Below are positions 57,789 to 64,000 of a DNA stretch of 64,000 bases, piece after piece. The first letter of the stretch is position 1. Each line of letters begins with the position of its first letter. Below the pieces are notes generated by a model that did no database searches, was not told the origin of the DNA, and saw only the letters and a list, made by a program, of their open reading frames with translations. Position numbers and translations under genes: made by a program. Source of the DNA: DAIDKA01 sp963708865 (GTDB lineage Bacteria; Pseudomonadota; Gammaproteobacteria; Steroidobacterales; Steroidobacteraceae); assembly GCA_963708865.1 (NCBI GenBank), contig CAVPUC010000002.1:248001-312000 (forward strand), read 5' to 3'.

Positions 57789-59651
57789 ATGAGTTTTGAT
57801 GCTGCAAGTCCGGGACGCATTCTGCGCGAGGTGTTCGGTTACCCGCAATTTCGTGCGCCGCAGGGCGAGATCATCGACCATGTCTCGCGCGGCGGCGATG
57901 CACTGGTTCTCATGCCCACCGGTAGCGGCAAATCCCTGTGCTACCAGATCCCGGCGCTGGTGCGCCCGGGGCTCGCCGTGGTGGTCTCGCCCCTGATCGC
58001 GCTCATGCAGGACCAGGTGGCGGGCCTGAAGGAGGCCGGCGTGCGCGCCGAGGCCCTGAATTCATCGCTGGACTGGCAGGAGGCGCAGCGGATCGAGCAG
58101 CAGGTGCGCGCCGGCGATCTGGACCTGCTGTACCTGGCGCCGGAGCGGTTGCTGACGGAACGTTGCCTGGCGCTCCTCGACACTACTGCCTTGAGTCTTT
58201 TCGCCATCGATGAGGCCCACTGCGTCTCCCAGTGGGGTCATGACTTCCGTCCCGAATATATCCAGTTGTCGGTACTCGCGCGCCGCTTCGCGGGTGTGCC
58301 GCGCATGGCCCTGACGGCGACCGCGGATGAACAGACACGGGAGGAGATCATCACGCGTCTGGAGCTGGGTGCCGCTCGGGTGTTCATTTCCAGCTTTGAT
58401 CGGCCGAACATCCGCTACCGCATCGGCGAGAAGGACAATCCGCGGCGCCAGCTGCTCGAGTTCCTCAAAGCCGAGCATGACGGGGATGCCGGCATCGTGT
58501 ACTGCCTGTCGCGCGCCTCGGTCGATGACACCGCGGCCTGGCTGGCTGAACAGGGTGTGCGCGCACTGCCGTATCACGCGGGTCTGGATGCCCGCACGCG
58601 CGAGCATCATCAGCGACGCTTCATCTACGAGGAAGGCATCGTCATGGTCGCGACAATCGCCTTCGGCATGGGTATCGACAAGCCCGATGTCCGCTTCGTC
58701 GCGCACCTTGATCTGCCGAAGAGCATCGAGGGCTATTATCAGGAGACCGGGCGCGCCGGCCGCGATGGCTTGCCGGCTGATGCGTGGTTGGTCTATGGCC
58801 TGTCGGATATCGTGCAGCTGCGACGCATGATCGAACAGTCGGAGGGCGCCGAAAGCTATCGACGCGTGAGCGCCTCCAAGCTTGATGCCATGGTCGGACT
58901 GTGCGAGGGCGTGAGCTGCCGGCGCGTGCGCCTGCTGGAATACTTTGGTGAAGCCGCCGTCGCCTGCGGCAACTGTGACAACTGCCTGGAATCGCCCGCG
59001 CAGTGGGACGGCACCCGGGCGGCCCAGATGCTGATGTCCTGCATCTACCGCATCGGGCAGGCGAGCGGTGTGAGCTTCGGTGCCCAGCATCTCATCGACG
59101 TGCTGCGGGGCAGGACCACGGCGCGGGTGCGCGATTATGGACACGAGCGACTCAGCACCTTCGGAATCGGCGCCGAGCTTGAGGAGATTCAATGGCGGGC
59201 GGTGGTGCGTCAGCTGGTCATGCAGCGGCTGCTGCAGGTGGACCATGATCAGTTCAATGTATTGAAGCTGTTGCCGGCGAGCCGTGAAATTTTGAAGGGC
59301 GAGCGGCAGTTGATCATGCGCCGCAGCGCCCCGCGCGCGGCGCGTCGCGGCCGTCAGCGAGTGCCCGCAGGCGCCGCGGCGGGTGCGCGCACGCCGGGGT
59401 CCGGCAAGGGAGCGATCACGCTGGCGGGCGCACAGCTGCCGCTGTATGAGGCGCTGCGCGAATGGCGTCGCGCCACGGCCCGCGAACACAATGTTCCGGC
59501 GTACACGGTGTTCCACGACAGCACGCTGGCGGAGATCGCGCGCCAGCTGCCGCGCTCGCCGCTGCAGCTGCGCGGTATCGCCGGCGTCGGGGAGGCGAAG
59601 CTCGCCCGCTATGGTGACGCACTGCTGGAGCTGGTGAGGCAGCACGCGTAG
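57789..59651 (+). CDS. recQ: ATP-dependent DNA helicase RecQ
   Basis: An intact 620-residue 3'-5' helicase for recombination and fork repair. Walker A LMPTGSGKSLCYQIPAL, Walker B IDEAHCVSQWGHDFRPEY (DEAH), motif III MALTATADEQTREEI, motif V/VI ATIAFGMGIDKPDVRFVAH and YYQETGRAGRDGLPA. The zinc site is CRRVRLLEYFGE with CGNCDNC. A winged-helix RQC domain and a C-terminal HRDC domain (LYEALREWRRATAREHNVP) follow. It is divergent from the membrane protein gene. Confidence 0.97.
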   Translation: MSFDAASPGRILREVFGYPQFRAPQGEIIDHVSRGGDALVLMPTGSGKSLCYQIPALVRPGLAVVVSPLIALMQDQVAGLKEAGVRAEALNSSLDWQEAQRIEQQVRAGDLDLLYLAPERLLTERCLALLDTTALSLFAIDEAHCVSQWGHDFRPEYIQLSVLARRFAGVPRMALTATADEQTREEIITRLELGAARVFISSFDRPNIRYRIGEKDNPRRQLLEFLKAEHDGDAGIVYCLSRASVDDTAAWLAEQGVRALPYHAGLDARTREHHQRRFIYEEGIVMVATIAFGMGIDKPDVRFVAHLDLPKSIEGYYQETGRAGRDGLPADAWLVYGLSDIVQLRRMIEQSEGAESYRRVSASKLDAMVGLCEGVSCRRVRLLEYFGEAAVACGNCDNCLESPAQWDGTRAAQMLMSCIYRIGQASGVSFGAQHLIDVLRGRTTARVRDYGHERLSTFGIGAELEEIQWRAVVRQLVMQRLLQVDHDQFNVLKLLPASREILKGERQLIMRRSAPRAARRGRQRVPAGAAAGARTPGSGKGAITLAGAQLPLYEALREWRRATAREHNVPAYTVFHDSTLAEIARQLPRSPLQLRGIAGVGEAKLARYGDALLELVRQHA

Positions 59652-59740
59652 CCGCGACGCCGCCACAGCGGGTGCCGGCCGTCACCCCACGGGGGTTGCC
59701 TCACTTTCTCTGGGCTTAAGGACTTATACTTCAAGACATT

Positions 59741-61084
59741 ATGAGCGATCTATTGAATGATGCGGCGCAGCGCGCGGTCCGTTATCTGGAATCTCTCGAC
59801 ACTCGCGCGGTCGCACCTTCCCCGGCGGCGATTGCCGCACTCGCCAGGTTCGAGGGGCCTTTTCCGCCGAATGGCTCCACGGCTGAGGCGGTGATCGCCG
59901 AACTGGATGACCTCGGCTCACCCGCGACCATGGCGTCGGCCGGCAAACGATTCTTCGGCTTCGTGATCGGCGGCTCGCTGCCGGTGACGGTGGCGGCAAA
60001 CTGGCTGGCGACCGCGTGGGATCAGAACGCGGGTCTGGTGGTCACCTCACCCGTCAATGCCGCCTTGGAAAAAGTCGCCTTAGGCTGGGTGCAGGAGATC
60101 TTGCATCTGCCCGCGCAAAGCGCTGGTGGGTTTGTGACCTGCGCGACGGCGGCGAATTTTTCAGCGCTCGCGGCCGCGCGCCACGCACTACTGCGTCGCG
60201 CCGGCTGGGATGCCGAAGCCCAGGGTCTGTTTGGCGCACCACCGCTGACCGTAGTGATCGGCGCTGAAGTGCACGCGAGCGTCCAGAAGGCATTGTCCCT
60301 GGTCGGGTTCGGCCGTGCGCGCGTCGTGCGCGTACCGGCCGATGCACAAGGTCGGATGCGCGCCGATGCGTTCCCGCCCGTCGACGATCGCACCATCGTG
60401 TGTGTGCAGGCAGGCAACGTGAACAGCGGGGCCTTTGATCCCGTTGCCGACATTTGCCAGCGCGCCCGCGCGCAAGGCGCCTGGGTACACGTCGACGGTG
60501 CTTTTGGTATGTGGGCGGCGGCCGCGCCGGCGTATGCGCATCTGGCCCGCGGCATCGAAGCTGCCGACTCCTGGGCCACCGACGCCCATAAGTGGCTCAA
60601 TGTCCCTTACGACAGCGGCCTGGTATTCACGCGTGACGCCGCGGCGCTGCGCGCCGCCATGTCGGTCGGCGCCGCCTACCTCGTTCAGGACGAGGACCGG
60701 GTCCCCTATCACTACACGCCGGAATTCTCGCGCCGCGCGCGCGGTATCGAAGTGTGGGCCGCCTTGCGCCAACTTGGCCGCTCGGGTCTCGCCGATCTCA
60801 TCGATCGCACTTGCCGCTACGCGCGCCGATTTGCCGAGGGCCTCCGTGCCGCCGGTTACAACGTGCTCAACGAGGTCGTGCTGAACCAGGTAATGATCTC
60901 ATTCGGCAGTGCCGAGCGCACCCGTGAGGTGATCAGACGAATTCAGGAAGAGGGAACTTGCTGGTGCGGCGGCACGGTCTGGCAGGGTCAGACGGCGATG
61001 CGCATCAGCGTCTCGTCGTGGGCGACGACCGAGGCTGACGTGGAGCGCAGTCTCGCCGCCATCCTGCGTACGGCTAACTCCTGA
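59741..61084 (+). CDS. PLP-dependent decarboxylase/aminotransferase (group II)
   Basis: An intact 447-residue fold-type I PLP enzyme. FVTCATAANFSALAAARHA is in the cofactor region, WVHVDGAFGMWAAAA has the Asp that pairs with pyridine N, and the Schiff-base Lys lies in SWATDAHKWLNVPYDSG. PLP decarboxylases of this class act on aromatic or acidic amino acids; the substrate here cannot be set. The 89-base upstream gap (59652-59740) has a TATACT at about 59728. Its 3' end overlaps the convergent ICMT gene by 11 bases. Confidence 0.95.
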   Translation: MSDLLNDAAQRAVRYLESLDTRAVAPSPAAIAALARFEGPFPPNGSTAEAVIAELDDLGSPATMASAGKRFFGFVIGGSLPVTVAANWLATAWDQNAGLVVTSPVNAALEKVALGWVQEILHLPAQSAGGFVTCATAANFSALAAARHALLRRAGWDAEAQGLFGAPPLTVVIGAEVHASVQKALSLVGFGRARVVRVPADAQGRMRADAFPPVDDRTIVCVQAGNVNSGAFDPVADICQRARAQGAWVHVDGAFGMWAAAAPAYAHLARGIEAADSWATDAHKWLNVPYDSGLVFTRDAAALRAAMSVGAAYLVQDEDRVPYHYTPEFSRRARGIEVWAALRQLGRSGLADLIDRTCRYARRFAEGLRAAGYNVLNEVVLNQVMISFGSAERTREVIRRIQEEGTCWCGGTVWQGQTAMRISVSSWATTEADVERSLAAILRTANS

Positions 61085-61677
61085 GGTACGGCACGAGCAT
61101 TGGCGTGCGAGCCCGGTAAGTCTGGTAAGGCGAGCCGAGTTCGGCAGTCAGCAGCCGCTCCTCGCTGGAGGCCTTAAGATAAAACGCGAGCGTCAACAAG
61201 GCCGCGCCCAGGAAGTTGACGCCTTTGGTATGCATCGCCGCGGTCGCCCAGGCCGCCAGCAGCAGCCCCGAGTAGATCGGATGGCGCACGAGGCCATACG
61301 GGCCGGAGTCGACGATGCGGTGGTTCTCCTTCAACACGATGTTGCTCGACCACATCTGCCCCAGATGAATCCGCGCCCACCAGCACACGCCGAATCCTGC
61401 CCCGGCCGTGGCGACCAGTAGCCAGGCGATCCCCTCGTCCAGTTGATAGAGGGGACGCTGCAGGAGTCCCTCCGTAGAACCGGAGCCGTCGAAGAACAGC
61501 GCACCGATTCCCCAAAGCGTGAGGGCAAGTTCGAGGATTCTCGCGCCCGGCTGCGAGCCCTTGACCGTGCGCCCCGACCATCTCCAGGCGATGAACCAGG
61601 AGACCACCCACAGTACCCAAAGAACATTCAGGACGTGGTTTGCGGTCGCCGTCGGTATTCGCGCGCGTGGACTGCAT
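61074..61677 (-). CDS. Isoprenylcysteine carboxyl methyltransferase-like membrane protein (frame change near 61640)
   Basis: About 200 residues with four to five transmembrane helices. HLGQMWSSNIVLKENHRIVD, GPYGLVRHPIYSGLLLAAWA and SSEERLLTAELGSPYQTYRA are the ICMT/PEMT family marks, with SAM bound near the PxxLxRHPxY motif. A frame change near 61640 damages the first helix. The ATG at 61677 overlaps the stop of the DUF2937 gene (TAATG). In bacteria such proteins methylate small or lipid substrates; not identified here. Confidence 0.86.
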
Positions 61678-62232
61678 TAGCCGGCGCGTGGCGCGGCACC
61701 GCGGCGGTGTACGTGGCGTCGCCGGGCAGCACGACCACTGGCTCGCACGACGGCGGCGGTACCGTGCCAGGAGCCGAGGAACAGCAACCATACGATCAGC
61801 CCCAGCACCAGCGTGAACACGACACCCTGCACTGTCAGCGTGAAGCCCGGTTGATAAATACTCCAGGTCGCTCGCAGCAACTCGTTGTCGGGGTGGCGTG
61901 CGAGGTAGAGGCATTGATGAACCAGGTCGGTATTGAGCGCCTGCATCGCTGCCTGCAGCCGCGCGGCGGCATCCACCATCGACTGCAGCGCCGCCCCTTC
62001 GCTGTGAAAGGTCGAATCCTGGCTGCGCCAGATGGTAGTCGATCATCTTCGCCAGACTGCCGCCGAAGTTGCGATTGGCAATCGCCTGGAACGGTGCCAG
62101 ATCCAACTGCACCTGGTCCAGTCGCCCGCCAAGGCGCTGGCGGTACTGCGCGATGAAGCTGGGAATGCAGGCCGCCACCAGCACCGCCGCGAGCAGGACG
62201 AGTCGATCCAGGATGCCGCGTAGGATGTTCAT
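61677..62232 (-). CDS. DUF2937 family membrane protein (frame changes near 62020)
   Basis: About 185 residues. The N-terminal helix (LDRLVLLAAVLVAACIPSFI) is followed by QYRQRLGGRLDQVQLDLAPF, a soluble helical part (DAAARLQAAMQALNTDLVHQ) and a C-terminal helix (LTVQGVVFTLVLGLIVWLLF). The layout fits DUF2937 with one helix at each end. The frame is broken near 62020 between QPGF and MVDAAAR. The function is unknown. Confidence 0.8.
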
Positions 62233-62345
62233 GGGGCGAGTATGGCAAGCCGTTTGCGCAATGCAATATGCTTTGCATCGCGGCACTTCGGCACGCCGGA
62301 TTGTTGCCAGGGCACCGCCGGGCCGGAATGTTGGCCGCGACGAGA

Positions 62346-62786
62346 CTATTCGGTCAGCAGCAGCAGGCCCTCAAAGTTCTGATTCCAGTAGCAAGAATAG
62401 AGAATCCAGGTGTCCTTAGGCTTGTAGTACGAGAAGTACCAAACGATACCGCGCTTTTCGGTTTTCTCAATCATGGTCACTATCATGATTGAGCTCCCGG
62501 CTTTCTTTTCTATTAGCTTTTCGTAGCCGAGATACTTGCCGTAATTCACGGCGGAACCCTCGCGCTTCGATTCGGAATCGCTGATGATCGCCTCCAGCTG
62601 GGCGTGGGTCTTGTCCCAGTACGGCGCGACGCTTTCGAAGACTCCACGAACGCCCTTCGTTCCCAGCTGCGCCATGGCATCGGAAGCCAGTTTTTCGGCG
62701 GCCTTCTCATCGGGCAGGGATGCGGCGAAGGTGGCACCGCTTTGAAGGAAGGCAAGCGCTGCGACATAGACCACAACTCGAAACAT
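62346..62786 (-). CDS. Hypothetical secreted protein
   Basis: A 146-residue protein with a signal peptide (VVVYVAALAFLQSGATFAA). The mature part has AEKLASDAMAQLGTKGVRG, YWDKTHAQLEAIISDSESKR and the beta-rich end GIVWYFSYYKPKDTWILYSC. No family recognised. The GC content looks lower than its neighbours, but no transfer marks are seen. The gap upstream (62787-62950) holds no visible gene. Confidence 0.62.
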   Translation of the reverse strand: MFRVVVYVAALAFLQSGATFAASLPDEKAAEKLASDAMAQLGTKGVRGVFESVAPYWDKTHAQLEAIISDSESKREGSAVNYGKYLGYEKLIEKKAGSSIMIVTMIEKTEKRGIVWYFSYYKPKDTWILYSCYWNQNFEGLLLLTE

Positions 62787-62950
62787 GAGTGCACCTGGTG
62801 TTTAGGCCGACACTTGCTTCTAGCGGGCGGGCGGACGTGTTACTGCGATCCACCTCACAAACCGCCCAGAAAGGCACCAATATCCCCTGTCCGGCCTTGC
62901 GGCAGCTGCGCTTCGATGTACTTGCGCCCAGGATGTGCGGCGTCAGCGGA

Positions 62951-63406
62951 TCAGTGAACCTTGTGGCCGTCCTGCTTCTGAATGTGGCCCTTGGTGTCGT
63001 CAAGCCGAACGTGCATGGTCTTCCCGTCAGGACTTACCGTGCAGGTGGCGATCTTGACCATGTGACCGTCCTTCAGGTCCGACTCAACGATCGTGTGACT
63101 GTCCTTCATCTTCACTGCAACAGTTGTGAACTCAGGATCGCCCGCGGTGGAGCGACGATCGTCGCGCTGACGGTGTCAAAATAAGAGTTGTCCTGACACC
63201 GGCTGACCGCGGCCATCTGTTTTGATTTTGTATGGCGGTTCACATCCCTGACAGACGTACATGCCATCAGCGAGCACCGATATCACTGGTTTGCCGAGCT
63301 CGGTAGGGCTGTAATTCGGACGCCACGTGCCGTCAAACACGCTTTGCGCGTTGCTGACTGCGGGAACAAGCAGCAACACAGCTATCGCCCAGTGACGTGT
63401 GCGCAT
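62951..63406 (-). CDS. Hypothetical secreted protein (two frame changes)
   Basis: About 150 residues. A signal peptide (RHWAIAVLLLVPAVSNAQ) is followed by SVFDGTWRPNYSPTELGKP, MYVCQGCEPPYKIKTDG (a CxxC pair), then in other frames SYFDTVSATIV and FTTVAVKMKDSHTIVES, ending KGHIQKQDGHKVH. Such small beta-barrel-like proteins are found in soil gammaproteobacteria with no known activity. Frame changes lie near 63180 and 63150. The ATG at 63406 is used. Confidence 0.62.
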
Positions 63407-63478
63407 GGTCCCGCCTCGTTGCATTAAGCAAGCATCGCGACCATGCGCCGATGAGCTACAAAAGTGAATGCGGCCGCG

Positions 63479-64000
63479 TTATTCCATCCCGCCCGGCATC
63501 GGCGAGGTGGGCTGCTCGTGCTTGCGCCGTCGCCGCGGCCCGTCGAGCGGATCGCCTAACAGACGCCGTACGCTGACAAAGAACACGGGTACGAACAGCA
63601 CGCCCAGGACGGCCGCGGTGATCATGCCGCCGGCGACCCCGGTACCGATGGCGTGGCGCGCATTGGCGCCGGCACCGCTCGACAGCACCAGCGGCATGAC
63701 ACCCAAGATGAACGCGAAGGAGGTCATGAGAATGGGCCGGAAGCGCAGCCGCGCGGCTTCCACGACGGCGTCATGCAAGGTTTTGCCGGCGGCATGTTCG
63801 ACGACCGCAAATTCGACAATCAGGATGGCGTTCTTGGCGGCGAGCCCGATGATGGTGATCAGGCCGACCTTGAAGAACACATCATTGGACAGGCCGCGAA
63901 TCTGGGCCGCGGCGATCGCGCCGATGACGCCCAGTGGCACGACCAGCAGCACCGAGACCGGCACCGACCAGCTCTCGTACAGCGCGGCGAGACACAGGTA
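63479..64000 (-). CDS. RND efflux pump inner membrane protein, AcrB-like (3' end only)
   Basis: The last 173 or so residues of a HAE1-type RND transporter. It contains LYESWSVPVSVLLVVPLGV, IGAIAAAQIRGLSNDVFFKV, GLITIIGLAAKNAILIVEFA, FRPILMTSFAFILGVMPLVL and IGTGVAGGMITAAVLGVLFV, the C-terminal transmembrane part of AcrB. It pumps drugs and lipophiles through a trimer driven by protons. The 5' part lies beyond the right edge. The end is Arg/Pro-rich (GPRRRRKHEQPTSPMPGGME). Confidence 0.94.
   Translation of the reverse strand, partial: YLCLAALYESWSVPVSVLLVVPLGVIGAIAAAQIRGLSNDVFFKVGLITIIGLAAKNAILIVEFAVVEHAAGKTLHDAVVEAARLRFRPILMTSFAFILGVMPLVLSSGAGANARHAIGTGVAGGMITAAVLGVLFVPVFFVSVRRLLGDPLDGPRRRRKHEQPTSPMPGGME

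Noticed and set aside
58062..59666. Minus-strand open frame of 534 codons
   Set aside because: It is antisense to intact recQ and has no family marks.
1..64000. CRISPR arrays, tRNA and rRNA genes, IS elements
   Set aside because: No spaced palindromic repeats, cloverleaf sequences, rRNA blocks or transposase motifs were seen by eye.

Overview
The window is 64 kb of GC-rich DNA. Gene content points to a gammaproteobacterium of the Steroidobacterales/Nevskiales/Xanthomonadales type: a DUF1328 protein, UrcA, bufferin operon, large TonB receptors, DUF1592/DUF1552 proteins, DUF6152 and DUF6491 proteins, quinoproteins and many secreted hypotheticals. This placement is an inference from families, not a phylogeny. 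No rRNA, tRNA, CRISPR array, transposase or integrase gene was seen. Many well conserved genes are split by one- or two-base frame changes (about 25 genes, some with five or more), while recQ, the G8 gene, one TonB receptor, the FMN oxidoreductase and the PLP decarboxylase are intact. The pattern looks like residual indel error in a draft or metagenomic assembly rather than mass pseudogenisation. Such genes are given as one feature across the breaks.

Region by region: (1) 0-6.3 kb: 5' part of Ku, a lipoprotein/DUF1328 pair, PAP2 phosphatase divergent from dgkA, a membrane protein with a winged-helix regulator, a LytS/LytTR two-component system and UrcA. (2) 6.3-14.8 kb: gamma-glutamyltransferase with an MHS-type MFS transporter, a YXWGXW protein, a TPP enzyme coupled to a signal-less NMT1-like protein, and a quinohemoprotein alcohol dehydrogenase. 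(3) 14.9-21.1 kb: a co-directional run of MBL hydrolase, DUF1592-type dihaem protein, DUF1552 Tat protein and ankyrin protein. (4) 21.2-28.3 kb: an ECF sigma operon with a beta-helix/RDD membrane protein, a tandem-duplicated secreted protein with DUF6152, and a conserved secreted protein. (5) 28.7-40.3 kb: a CEMIP-like G8/beta-helix protein, a quinoprotein remnant, a carotenoid/lignostilbene oxygenase followed by a gene with three NTF2-like domains fused to an alpha/beta hydrolase, and a TonB receptor. (6) 40.4-45 kb: an ECF sigma/anti-sigma/M48 protease operon divergent from a bufferin operon (bufA2, bufB, bufC). (7) 45-56.6 kb: FMN alpha-hydroxyacid oxidase, APC permease and gluzincin peptidase, a second TonB receptor with a small HxxxH/CxxC protein, a porin, an IorAB-like molybdenum hydroxylase and two DUF6491 proteins. 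(8) 56.7-64 kb: a membrane protein, recQ, PLP decarboxylase, ICMT-like methyltransferase, DUF2937, two small secreted proteins and the 3' end of an RND pump.

How the genes may work together: the oxygenase and the NTF2-like domains resemble the known pair that breaks beta-1 lignin dimers (an NTF2-fold formaldehyde lyase gives a stilbene, which a lignostilbene dioxygenase cleaves to aldehydes). The quinoprotein dehydrogenase, IorAB, FMN oxidase, porin and TonB receptors would fit a scavenger of plant aromatics. The bufferin operon is likely a copper-buffering system, and its neighbouring sigma/anti-sigma/protease operon is a candidate regulator.
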